From: Tiliqua scincoides
Taxonomy: Eukaryota; Chordata; Lepidosauria; Squamata; Scincidae
Assembly (NCBI RefSeq): GCF_035046505.1
Contig: NC_089823.1
Location: 34,458,388-34,522,387, forward strand
Length of the DNA: 64,000 bases
Direction of reading: 5' to 3'
Shown one piece after another: positions 26,308 through 38,023 of this stretch; the stretch's first letter is position 1; each line of letters begins with the position of its first letter. Both the position numbers and the translations under genes were made by a program. The notes under the pieces are model-generated. The model made no database searches. It was given only the letters and a program-made list of their open reading frames with translations, and was not told the origin of the DNA.

Positions 26308-29300
26308 ATGGAAGCAAAAACTGCCCTTCATTTTGCCATGAAGGGTTGGGATGTCTACATCTTGCTAGCTCTTGCAGTGGTCATGGCAACAAATGGTAAG
26401 TTGAGCTTTTTCTGAAGATGCTTTTTTTTTTTTTTTGGTAACTTCTTTGCTTTTTTGTGTCACCAATAATTAAAGGTTCATTAGCAAAGAATCAAGGGAC
26501 TAGGTGGCATGGGTCGAATGTTCAAGATTTGCCTGTAATATTGAGTGCTATGGTGATTTCAACCATATATGAAGCACACATTTAGCCAACCAAACTTTTC
26601 TAAGGGCAGAAAAGCCATCGGTCTTCTGTCACAATGCAACTTGTTTATTTCGCAGAAATGATGGGAAGTCACTTTAAAACATGTTTCACTTGCAAAATTT
26701 GAGTTTTTCTGGGGAAATTTTTGATGGTGAAGAGATAGGGAAGGAATGGGGCATGGCAATCGCTCAATACACAACAAGGAATGAAGGCAGAAGATCCCTT
26801 TCCACTTAATGCACAAAAAACAAGCCTGCAGTTTGCATGCTCTTAGGGAAAACTTTCACTTAATTCTGTACATAAATGCTTGTTGGTTTTGCTTGGATCT
26901 CTTTCAGCCAGCAGTCCTCACAGATGTTCAGAGATTTTAAACCACCCCAGTTCAGCTGATTGGAAGTGGAAAGGCTATCTTGCACAGCCCGCATTCTTGC
27001 CTATCCCTGATGAAGACATATTGTGAAAGAACAGCCTAATAACCAGTTATAGATCAATTTCTAACCCTCTCTTTTAAAGGCAAGGTGTTGATTTATGATG
27101 ATACAGCAACTTGAAATGTCTTGGATGAAATGTCCTTCCTTAACTCTATTAAACCATCTAGCATGTGACATAATTAAAGACCTGGACACTACCGTTTGGG
27201 GAGGACAGTGAAGAAGCAGAATCTCCTTAGCACTTCAGCACATATCACACATTAAGGATATCTGCTTAGCAATCTACCACAAAAGGACATGGTTGGATGT
27301 AATAGTGGCATGTTTTGAAACATTCTTTATTGCTGTATGTTTCCTGAAAAGATCATTCTCGGGCAACAGTAAAGGGCACAAAAATGTGGTCCTGTAAAGT
27401 AACCCAACCTCTCAGCTGTGGTTCCTTTTTATCTATTGTGATAGGCTATGATGAACTAAACCAGGAATTTAGAGAAGACAAAGAACTAGGAAAAGATGAT
27501 GAAGGAGGAGGAGGGGAAGGAAGAAGAGAACTGGTCAACTGGTCATGCTTCCTACCACAAGGAAACTTCTGGAGTTGAGCCAACATAGCCCTTTCAATGC
27601 AACACATTTCCACAAATAATAATGGCTTTATCCTCCTAGATATCAGCTGGATATAGCTTACTCGACCAAACTACACATTATTTATGTACTGTTAATCCAA
27701 TAGCCTTTTTTCCCCCTTGAGAAGTCACTTTGGGAGGTGAGGACAAGTGGTGGCAAGAGTGCCGGCTTAATCCTATCCCCACTCTGAAATTCCCTACTCC
27801 AAATTACTTTTCAAAGAGTTTTGTTTTTCCCCACAGAGGTGCATTTGCACTCATGAAATACACCCTCTCTGCTTCTCAGCTCCCAAAGTCTTCTGGCTTA
27901 AGTGAAAGCATAAAAGGGTTGTCAGGCTGCCATTCTATGAGTCTATATGTAATACAAATATTCACTTTTGTATTCCTTTTAAAACACAATACTTTTGTAT
28001 TACTTGTTCAGCTTTCATGAGCTAGAAATGTATCTTTTATACATGTAAATGTAATGTGAGAACTATACCATATGTGTATTCACTTTCAAGAAAAGGCCCA
28101 TGAACAGGGTGACCAGATGTCCTCTTTTTCTAGGACGTGCCCTCTTTTTTAGCTTCGTGTCCTGGAAAAGAACTTAAATGTCCTCCTTTTCCCTGTGAGC
28201 AAGCGCCTGCAGACTGAGCATAGCCTTCTGGTAATTAATAAATTATATGTGATAAATTACATGTAATGTAGTTTTAAATTTAACAGTAAGTAATATAGTG
28301 TTTAAATTAACCACATAAAATCAATATACAAGTGTTTTTAGCTTTTACTTTGTCATGGCCTACATTTTTCTTGGCTGGCCTACATTTTGGGGTACCTAGT
28401 CCTCTTTTGCAGTTATGACATCTGGTCACCCTGCCCGTGAAAGAAAGAAGAGGCTTACTCTGGAAACCACTTCAGTATTGGAGTCTTCCCTGAGGATGAC
28501 TATGTTCAGTGGTTGTTCTTATTAACATATTGGGACTATGGTCAAAAGCAAGTGCGCCTTGTTCATAAACATACATTTTTTCCTTTTTCTTTTTTATCAC
28601 CAACCCAATTCTTCCCCAACTTCTTAGTGTCGACATGTACTGTGTCAATTTTTCAAAATATACTCATGTACAAAAGATGGTATATCCTAATTTGGTGGTT
28701 TTGTATTCTGACTTGTTTTAGGATCATTCCCAGAAAGAAGGTCCAGGGAAAGCGATGCCCTGCAACATCACGTCAACAGTTCATTTGACACAGCAAAGGG
28801 GACCAAGGCTACAACTCTGCTGGCAGAACGTAATGCTACATTCCTTCTCAGATTTATCAGTACCATAGATATGAATAGTACTGCTGTTTTATATAAAAAT
28901 AGCTGGTACCAGGGGGCTCAGAGCTCTTGGCAAAAAGCAGCAGTGGACTCCTACTGGATGATACCACACATGTGTGATACCACACATCAGTTCTTTTCAG
29001 CTGATGGCATGATCAATATTTTAATCAAAATATTAAATATCAAAAGGTACTGACAACTACCAGTATAAAAAACAGAACTTTTAATCGTACGGTTGTATAT
29101 TAACACAGTTTGATGGAGAAAAATAAATCTAAAGTGTATTTGCAAGACTTTCCTTTTTCCCTTCTATGCTTTCACATACAGTTGCTTATCCTCTGAGATC
29201 AAGGAATATTTATAGAATTCTTAATGTGAATTTGATTTTGTTTAATGGTTTCAGTTTTTGTAAGCTATCTTGAAGTATTGCTAAATAAAAAAGTAGGTGT

Positions 29301-32300
29301 AATTATTTTAAATACATAAATTGAAGCAAAAATGTCAGATCAAATCAATTCCATTTGTAAGTCTAAGCATTTTTCTCCAATTTCCATACACTTCCAATTG
29401 CCCTCGATATGCTGGTCCCTTTATGCCACATACAGCTTCATGATCAGGCACACATACCAAAAGGGGTCTCAAACCAACAGCCTTTGGATCCTTTTGTCTT
29501 ATATCTTAATACCAGATTTATGCCTAACGTGCATGACAGAATGGTAGCAAAATAATTTTTTCTGTGAACCTTTCTGGATTTTGATAAAAAATCTCTGAGT
29601 GTGCATGGCTGGTGGCTGAATACCCTGTTTGGCTCTTGAACCAGTCCCTTTTCTCAGCTAACATTTCCTGTTTTGTATCCTTCCAGATCATTTCAGAAGG
29701 TCTGAAGTGATTGGGACTGAGATTAAACTGGACTGTCCTCAATGGACAAATCGGCTCATAACCTGGACTGCAACATTTAGAAATGGAAAATATTGCTATT
29801 TATCATATATGAGTTCATCAAATGTGTCAGTCAGCAATTGCAGTAAGAATGTGAATTGGGTATCAAGACCTGATCAGGAGTTTGCCCTTCATATAAAGCC
29901 TCTGCAGATTTCCAGCGAAGGAATATATAAGTGTTCTATTGCGACTTCTTTGGGGACCTTCAGCCATGAACATGATCTAACCGTATTAGGTAAGGAAACC
30001 TGTGTGCTTAGAATACATTCTGTGGAGACAAAAAAGAAATCTGTCTCTATAGTTAGAAGCCTTTTTCCTGTTAACCTGAAAGTAACACCACCAGGTACTG
30101 GTGCAGCTTTTTGGGCTGGGGAGGAGGACAGAATGGGGGAGGGGCAGAGTGGGAGGGGGTTAAGTCCCCTCTGCCTCCTCTGCCAGATCCTATCCTCCGT
30201 GTTGGGCTGAAAGGCCTGACATGGAGGTTCTCAAGTCTGGCTAAATAGCCAGCACAAACTTGAGAAGCCCCATTGCAGGGCATGGAGCTTTCCTTGATGA
30301 ACAAAAGTCCCCTTCCTCCAAGGAGACCTCTAGTGGGTTCCCCGCACCTGTGGTATACAGCAATAGCCATTTTGGCACTGTTCTTCCTCCAGGTACCGGG
30401 AAGCATAGGATTAGGCTGCCCATGGATGGAGATTTCTAGTTCAAGGGATGGTGAAGGGAAGGGGAGGAGAAAGAGCTTGCATTCACGTTCTAAATTTTAA
30501 ATGCTGGCAGGTATGAAAATGTGTTTACTCATCAGTCTTGTAAAGATCACCTCTCTTGCAAACCCTATAGGTGTCTTCATTTCCATACTACAAAGATATC
30601 ACTAGAACATGTGATTTTATCCCCTTTACCTACTTCTCTCCTAGAGCAGGTCTCATCATCTCACTATATTGATAAATTGAAGTGATGGCTTCCCCTCTTC
30701 CCTATTACCTCTTTCCTTCAGTGCCCCCTAAGGTGTCCTTGACTTATCACGACGACAATGGAACTGCTGAATGCAAGGCAGCTGCAGGAAAACCAGCTGC
30801 AAAGATCTCATGGATGCCACAAGGAGAGTATAAAACGGAGAATGAAACTTTGCCTAATGGCACAGAGACCATCATCAGTATATACAATATTACCAGTGTT
30901 AAGGACAATAATGTAACTTGCTTCATCTCCCATCTGGCATGGAATGAGCCCCACATTTTAGATCTCTCATCAGGTAATATTAAGGATACTTTTGCTCTAC
31001 TCAGATGCGGCACCAACTCTTTGAAAAGCTTTCCTGAGTCTTAGGAAGCCTCTTCGCAGGGTTGGAAACTTGAGTCAGTGACTCAGCAACTTGACTCAAG
31101 TCAAGCCCTGCTGGAATTACCCATCCCTGCTTCTTCCTCAAACACATTATATTGTCAGCTGAAAACTCCCTTTTCTCCCAGGCACTGGTAACTTGACTTA
31201 AATCATGATGACTAGTTTGATTTTATGCTGCTGCTTCTGTTCTCTGTGTGCTGTTGTCTTCAAATTCTGTTTTTCATTTCCTTTTTATTCACATCAATAG
31301 CTTTTTTAGTGCAAAAAGTGACTCATAGGTTTAATAAATATTCCGCACTGGTATTTCCTCCTCCAAGGGCCCCAATTCAGAGTATCATTTTCCTTCTCAA
31401 ATATATTTTGAATTATTCCTATGAAAAAGTCTGGATGTAAAATCCTAGGGCAGTACTGGATGTCCACTCTAATTTGCCTTTAGAATTCCCAAATAGGATG
31501 TTGAATTACATGTACTGTCAGATCCGCTTATGGAGGTTTTCTAATGTTCTCTATATTCCTCCATGGAAATAATTTCCAAAGCATTATTAGAAAATATTCC
31601 ATTAGAAAAAATTCTTGATAGTGCCTAAATGAAAGCTTGGATAGTTTACAGGGTTAGTTGATGGCTAGGAAGCTCCCATAGTTAATTTGGTCCATCTTGA
31701 TCTGCTGGAGGTATACAAGAATTGCTGCTACTTCTAGCAAAGGGTACAAAATGAATTGGGCCATTAAAAATGAACTGCTTTCCCTTGCTCCTCCTGATGC
31801 TTTAATTAATGTTATGGTTCTCACCTGATTATTCATCTGGGTTTTAATCCATTAAGGAGTATATGTGCCTGTTAACAAAACACTCAATACAGTTTTTCAA
31901 AGTATTGATTGTGAAACTATTTAACAAAGATCACAGTATTTTATATGTGGAAGATTACACAATTTTGTTCTAAACAATGTTGAAAGGAAAAAACATACTA
32001 CTTTGTATTTTCTCTTCCCATTGGTTCAGGGGTCTAGGATATCCCCCATTACATTAAAATGGCACAGCCAAAAGGCACAAAATAAAATCTGATTCATTTT
32101 GGGTGATCTAGGGGTAAAGGACAAACCAACATTGATCCCAACTGAGCACCATCAACAGCAGTTGCCAGGGGGTCTGAGAGTTAGAAGGAAAGCCATAATG
32201 GACTTGCAAAATATCTCCAAGTGAAAGGAAAAATCACCAAATGAAAGGAAAGGCCACCTTTTCTTATTTATCAGATTTGGGTCAAGGGAGAGCCTCAGTC

Positions 32301-35300
32301 TCAGTTATACTGTAAAATTAGCAACAAATTCAAATCCACAACACTATCCTTTTGTTTTATCAATCAAACCCATTTAAAGCAGTAATTTCTGCTAATTAGT
32401 ATTTGTGGCATTTTGCAATCCTCAGGCAGAAAAAGTGAAGCAAGAAAAAGTTCTACAGTGATAATTCTTAGCGGCTTAGCTGGTCTCTTTGGAATTCTCC
32501 TACTTTTGCTTTTGACCTACCTTGGGACACTCCTCTTCAGAAGGTATGGATGAGACCGTCCTAATGTAAGCCTCTTTCACAGCCCTATACTGCTGAGGAG
32601 TTTCTACCCTTAAATACAATTTCCTACTGAAAAATTCAAGCCAGGCCTAATCACTTCCTGTGCTCAAGGCAGGGCTTCTCCTCTGCTTTCCTCTCTGGTA
32701 GATAGAGTGCATTACAACCAACTCTCCCATTTATCTTCCAAAAGGCAGTGTAGTAGAATGGGAAGAACATTGGGAGGATTAGTGATGACTGTTGCAGCTA
32801 GAATGGTCAACACAGCTTACTTCCTCAGTTTTTTTTCCAGCCCCCTTCTAGCAACTCTGTCTTTTCAAGAGGCAGGAGCAAGGTAGGGAGAAGCTTGCAG
32901 GAGGTGAGGAATAGCAGTGGTAGCTGCTGTTCAATAATGATACAGGAGAGTTATATCCCATCCCCAAACATAGCATATGAAATTATGCTAGTCATACATC
33001 TGACAGATTGATCCAAAATTATTTTGAATGATATCTTCCTTGAAGATGGATTCTAACCATATTTTCCTCCGCACCCCCATCTTCCTTATGTCAGACTCAG
33101 AGATGTCAACACATCCAAAAGCCCTGAAACAACTTCAAGACCAAGCACTCAGGTGAGACCCTGGGAATAATCAGATTGGTTCTTAAAACAGCTGTGAAAA
33201 TATTTGCATTTAAAAGGGTCAAAATACTTTTACCACTGTAGATGGGTACAGACTGCCAGACATGCAAGTATTACTTACAGTTGTACCACCTACAGAGAAG
33301 TAGGGATGCTGTATGGGACACCAAGATACGGAGAGACAGCAGCTCTTTTTAATGGATGTGACCGTCGACATGGAGTAAATTGATATAGTTGATCCTACTT
33401 ATTTATTGATTTCTGAAATGGCCCTCAAATTTGTCTAGCATAGTCTATCTACAAACAAATCAGAACAAAGACATTGAAATGAACAATGTTTGGGATGATC
33501 GGCCATTGTCGAATAAAGCTGTTCACACCTAACATTTTGCCAACTACTTTGATAGGAGTTTTCAAAGGACAAAGCTACAGCAAATACAGTAGCTCTTCAA
33601 ACTACCCAGTATAATTGAAGTAACTGATGTTCTGATCTTAAAGTCCCAAGCACCTTGAGAGAATGCCAGTGTGTTACTTTCTGCCTGACCAGCTACACAC
33701 TTCGTTAAACACAAGAAGTATGCTAAGACTGACTTCTCTTTTTTTAAGCAAAAATGCAGCCACAGGGAGACAAGGGATCCAGATCCAAACTACAGCAGGT
33801 GGGGACGTGGGTTGACCCTTTCCCTCATCATCATTTTCCTTCTGAAAATTACCCTCCCTATTATAGCTATTTGCTACTAATAGCCATTTCAAGGGCAAAT
33901 AGCAGTTTTGAAGAGTGATTTTTGGCGAGAAGATGGTGCAAAGGGAAAGGGTTAAGCACAGTTGTCTGCATGCTACAATCCCCAATTAGATAGTCATCCC
34001 CCCCACCGTTTTCTTTTTATTAAAAAATAGGCTATTTGTAAGCCTACCTCTTAGGCTGGAACAGGTAGGCCAGCCGGCCTGTGCTGTTTTCTGTGCAAGT
34101 TTGGGGCTGACTGCATGCCAGCCCAGGGCAAAGTGAAAGAATTCCCTTACCCCGGGTAACATTGCAGCAGTCCCAAGCAGTTGTGCAAGAGGTGGCACAA
34201 ATCCAAGCAGCCCAGAGCTGCCCTGGGCTGCCCAGGAAGAGGGATAGGATCCAGTATAAGTGCCGGATCCTGGCCCCACCTCTCACTCCCTGCCTGCCAG
34301 CCCAAGGGCCTGCCTTCCCCCCACCCTGAAATGCCTCCTCCCCACATCCCCCCAGACCCTCTGCACTGGCCTGGAAAGGCCAGTGCAAATTTACCCAGTC
34401 TGGGGCCCACGTCAGCACAGGTAGTGCACCGGCCTCCCAGATACAAATGGAGGTGCAAACATGATTTTGGCATGTTTGCAACCCTTCCGGGCTGGCGCAA
34501 AGGACTTGCACCAGTCCAAGAGCACATTAGGATTTTGCCCAAAAGTGGCTTGTAGCTTGTAGCCCAGGTGTTGCAAAGAGCCATTCTCCTAAGGCATGTG
34601 TGCATTGGATTTTCAGTTGCCACATGAAATCCATAAGTATCATGGCACAGGAGTTAGATGGCAAGCTGGCTGCAGCTATTTCCACCAGGGTGGTGGTGGT
34701 GGAAATTCTTGGAAAATTCATAGTAATAAAACCAAAGCCTTAATCTCATTATTATGAAGTACAGTAGACAGTTGCATTTTTTCTTTTTTCTAGAGAACAC
34801 CATGGCTCTTCATTTCTTTTTTTTAAAAAAAAATGCAAATACATGTCTTTTAGCATCTGTGAAACTGCACAAAAGGTTTTCTGCCTTCTTTAACATACAT
34901 TTCCTGTTTTTGTTTAGCCACCACAATCTAGAAAGCTACCAGCAGCAAAGAGCACAAGTAACAAAATGAGCAAGGCTGTTTTCCCCAAGGGTAGTATTGT
35001 ATCCTGGGAGTTATAACTGAAGTATAATTTTTGGAAATAAAACAGGTTTACTTTACTAGTAAGTTGAGAGGAGTTATACTTCCACTCGGCAATGGAAATA
35101 AAACATTAAGACAGAACAGCAAGTTCTGTCCTCTGTTTAGAACAATTAAATTGTTGGAGTTTTCCCCATCTGTTGATCAATGAAGGTTTTAAATACAAGT
35201 GGGGCCTGTATTTGAAACAGGTATCTGTGGGGAATTTGTTCTCGAAACACCCCGCAGATACTGAAAATTGCAGATAATCAAAGGTGCATTCCAGTCACCT

Positions 35301-35774
35301 CCAGAGGGCTCAGGTGGGGCCAAGTCGGGCTCAACACAGGTCCAAGGAACCTGCATTGAACCAGGATGCACAATCCTTGAATATGAAGGCCCCAACTGTA
35401 CCTACCATACGTCTGCTCTCTTCCCTTCTTCCTTTTCCAGTCTTGAGAGTGGGTGGCAGAGGAGCAATGGAAGTGAGTGGGCAGACAGAATTGGGTTAAC
35501 CTGTTGCCTGAAGCAAGCGCTCCAGTTGGCCTCGTCCATGGACCAACCCTGAAATTCATTGTGCATGCCTCTTTCACTTTTTAGAAATGTTTCTGAATTT
35601 TATGTGGAAGACAAGCCATATCTCCTTCTCAAGAGTTGTGCTTTTGTTTTGTAGGAGAATGAGCTGGAGCCATATGCCACCTTTGTGCAAATGGAAAATG
35701 TGATCTATGACAAAGCTTGTGACTTTTCAGTGGGTGAACAACACTTCCCAGCAGGGTTCTCACTTTCAACATGA
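26308..35774 (+). CDS. CD200R1: CD200R1, CD200 receptor (7 coding exons, 348 aa)
   Basis: CD200R1 is a type I membrane inhibitory receptor of myeloid and T cells that binds CD200. Coding exons are 26308-26395, 28722-28829, 29687-29989, 30722-30973, 32426-32543, 33095-33152 and 35655-35774. All are GT-AG and join in phase to 1047 nt. Residues 1-29 hold a signal peptide (core VYILLALAVVMA). Residues 30-66 are a linker. About 71-166 is the V-set domain (LDCPQW, NWVSRPDQ, GIYKCSIA) and 167-250 the C2-set domain (CKAAAGKPAAKISW). Residues 262-288 span the membrane, and 289-348 are the tail. NWVSRPDQ and the C2-set match human CD200R1 nearly word for word. Many N-glycosylation sites are present. 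Tail tyrosines lie at 316 (EPYATF) and 327 (NVIYD), where human has QPYASY and NPLYD. Length equals the longer human isoform. Divergent from GTPBP8, as in human. Confidence 0.93.
28105..28433 (-). mobile_element. hAT MITE (CAGGGTGACCAG family) in CD200R1 intron 1
   Basis: Ends CAGGGTGACCAGATGTC and GACATCTGGTCACCCTG, with 8-bp flanks CCCATGAA and CCCGTGAA (one mismatch). This copy best shows the hAT target length for the family. Confidence 0.85.
28722..28829 (+). other. CD200R1: CD200R1 exon 2, probably optional
   Basis: A 108-bp exon adds 36 residues (GSFPERRSRESDALQHHVNS and onward) between signal peptide and V-set domain. It starts and ends in phase 1, and exon 1 can also splice directly to exon 3 in frame. 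Human CD200R1 has a comparable optional stretch at this place. The acceptor is good (GTTTTAG); the donor C|GTAATG is weak, consistent with partial use. Confidence 0.65.
30090..30440. repeat. Interspersed GC-rich repeat in CD200R1 intron 3
   Basis: GC-rich, non-coding, with GGGGAGGAGGACAGAATGGG and CAGGCCTTTCAGC-type words that echo 18490-18560. The family is not recognised. Confidence 0.35.
34050..34541. mobile_element. Long GC-rich Harbinger-like element in CD200R1 intron 6
   Basis: The right end AGGATTTTGCCC and adjoining GTTTGCAACCCTTCCGGGC match the right part of the element at 48432-49033. The left end is not clear. Confidence 0.45.
34918..35041 (+). other. CD200R1: Possible alternative CD200R1 terminal exon with poly(A) signal
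   Basis: A good acceptor (TTTTGTTTAG) precedes a phase-0 reading frame of 32 codons ending in TAA at 35014-35016. An AATAAA follows at 35036-35041. Exon 6 ends in phase 0, so it could join here in place of exon 7. The tail would begin PPQSRKLPAAKS and contain no tyrosine. It is not known from other species to my knowledge and could be chance. Confidence 0.3.
35194..35400. mobile_element. Tc1/mariner-like MITE in CD200R1 intron 6
   Basis: Ends TACAAGTGGGGCCTGTAT and TATGAAGGCCCCAACTGTA are inverted and TA-bounded. It lies about 250 bp before exon 7. Confidence 0.55.
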
Positions 35775-36135
35775 GACACTGCTTAGCTAGCTTTGTGGGG
35801 AAGCAAGAAAGAGAAGCACATACCGGCAATGGAGGTCAACTTCTTAAAGCGGCCCCCCCCCCCCAAAGAATGTAGATGCATTTTGACTTTCTGTAGTTTT
35901 GCCACAGGCCCAATAGCCTATTGCCTGTCAGTGTCCCTGCCACACACAGTCACTTGTGGAAAAGCCAGAGTCAATTGCCTGCATGTTTTGTTTGCAATGA
36001 CTATTGGCTAAGATGTGAGAAAGCTTACCATAGCCTCTTTACGCCATATTTTTCAGCGTCAACAGAGACACAGAGCCAAGTGACTCAGCAGGCCTCTTCA
36101 GGCTCTGTCAAATTTTTCCATGAACTCTGTCTGCA

Positions 36136-36141
36136 ATTAAA
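36136..36141 (+). terminator. CD200R1: Probable CD200R1 polyadenylation signal
   Basis: ATTAAA about 360 bp past the stop codon, followed within 30 bp by a T-rich stretch. A variant but commonly used signal. The solo LTR begins 45 bp later. Confidence 0.4.
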
Positions 36142-36185
36142 TACTTTATTTTGCATTTTTTAAAAAAATTTCCCCTCATAGATAG

Positions 36186-37037
36186 TGTCAGGGGCCAGCC
36201 CACCCAAGAGCCCCTAACTTACCTACAGGGGATGAGGGGGCAGCTGTCCTCCAAGAGCGCGGACGGACCCACACTGCTACTGCCATCTCTGGAGGGCCAC
36301 CTGGAGGCAGCAAGCGCTCACCAAGGCAGGGCCTCCAACCGCAGTCCCAGCAGGGAGGGCAGACAAGGCGTAGCCTCCCCAACTGCCCCCCGCAGCTGAC
36401 CAAGGCCCCCCTTTAACCAGGGCAGGCAGCAGGAGGAGTGGCCGCTGCACACACCCCCTGCCCGCTGCCAGGACACCAGGAAACCTTGTGGCTTCCCAGG
36501 ATGGCCCGTGGCAATGACCTTGCCAACTGGAGATGCCCGCAGCAGGCCCCACCCTCTGGGCGAGGATGCCATGTGCCATGGCAGTGGGGCAGGAATCCTC
36601 TCCACCAGGCAAGTCCAAGGAGCCAAAGCACCCCCCCCTCCCCACCTGACAGGCAACTGCCTGCCATCTGATTAGACACCAGGGAATATACAAGTGGAAA
36701 GGAGACTGGGGTCACTAAGGATGTCTGGCAGGAAGGGGGAGGAGTCGGGTGGAGCTGATAAGCTCCATAAAGTTTGGACCGGCCAGTGATGTTGAGGAGT
36801 CTGAGGTGAGGCAGGCAGTGCAAGGGAATGCTGCCTGCCTGGGAGCAACTGGCTTGCCTCAGGACCCAGGCAGGGGATCAGGGTGCAGTCAACCCCCCTT
36901 CCCATGGGAATAGTTTGAGGCCTCCCTGAGCTTCCCCTACAAACTCCAGACCCGCTGAAGGTTATGGCGAGCCATGCCTGTAGGACCATATGCCAGCCCA
37001 GCAACATTGAACAGTGCCCTGGACCAGAAGCCTGACA
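36186..37037. mobile_element. Solo LTR of an endogenous retrovirus (fossil)
   Basis: An ~850-bp element begins TGTCAGGGGCC and ends GCCTGACA (TG...CA with matching inverted tips). It is flanked by the exact 5-bp repeat GATAG at 36181-36185 and 37038-37042. No internal coding region is attached, so this is a solo LTR left by recombination. A CATAAAG word near 36766 could be its own promoter or poly(A) element. The exact short flanks suggest moderate age; the viral class is not resolved. Confidence 0.75.
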
Positions 37038-37374
37038 GATAGATGATACATACTATCATTTTCTCACCCTTTGGCATTCAGAAAGATGTTTTGAGAGCTG
37101 ATTTCTGCCACATTTGTTCCGTTTAATCCAAGCACAGCACCCACTTTCAAATATGGCACTGTGAAAGGACAAACGGAAGGGATCTCAGAGGCAAGTCATT
37201 CTACAAGGGGATTATTACCAGACTGCAGACAGTATCACCTAAGGTCCCAGGAACCTTTACCATGGAAAGCAAGAACTGATTCTGCTCCAATTAGTTGTGG
37301 TTTTGGGCCACATCTTGAAGAATGATGGCTTCTTTCTAAGGTCCATCAGATTGTATTCCACCCACCAGGACAGT

Positions 37375-37535
37375 GTAGCAAATACAATCTCAGACTTGGG
37401 CTGCAGAAAGACCCAGGCTCGAATCATTGCTGTGTCATAAAGCTCATGGTTGACTTTGGGACAGTCACCCTCACTGAGCCTAACCTACCTCGCAGGGTTG
37501 TTGTGAGGATAAAATGGTAAGTCTAAGTATTCTTC
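37375..37535 (+). mobile_element. MIR-like tRNA-derived SINE
   Basis: The B-box-like ACCCAGGCTCGAATCATTG is followed by TTTGGGACAGTCACCCTCAC and the conserved core CTACCTCGCAGGGTTGTTGT and GAGGATAAAATGG. This is the familiar CORE/MIR-type SINE body of amniotes. Confidence 0.7.
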
Positions 37536-37930
37536 CCTTGGGGAAAGGATGGAACAGAAATGTAATACATCATCATAAGAGCACTAAGGAATCTTAAGAA
37601 AACGATGCCTATAGTCACATGAAACCTTCCAAAAAAATTCAAGCTTAGTTTTAATACATGAAAAATAAATTAATGTTGTTTCAAGAATGTAAATGACCCA
37701 TTATGGGTCAAGGGGTTTTTTGAGGTTATGCCTGTATGACCGCTTCTTGTTGTCCTGATTCAGCACTGAAGCTGATGCCTGATGTATTCCTGTCTCTGAA
37801 ATGGAGCTGGAAGATCTAGGTCTGAGTGGTACTTGGATGGTAGAATGCGTGGTGGAAATTTCATGTATGCTGTTCTCTGAGTCGTTTGGAGCAGGTGCAG
37901 ATGCAAATGTAATTAACATTAAAATGAAGG

Positions 37931-38023
37931 GCACAAGCCTAACCAGGTCTACTCAGAAGTAAGTCCTATTTTGTTCAATGGGGCTTACTCTCAGGAAAGT
38001 GTGGTTAGGATTGCAGCCTAAAT
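37931..38023 (-). mobile_element. ~90-bp palindromic MITE, copy in spacer
   Basis: CTACTCAGAAGTAAGTCCTA and GGGGCTTACTCTCAGGAAAG with the end GGTTAGGATTGCAGCC place it in the family of 2981-3070, in opposite orientation. Confidence 0.7.
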
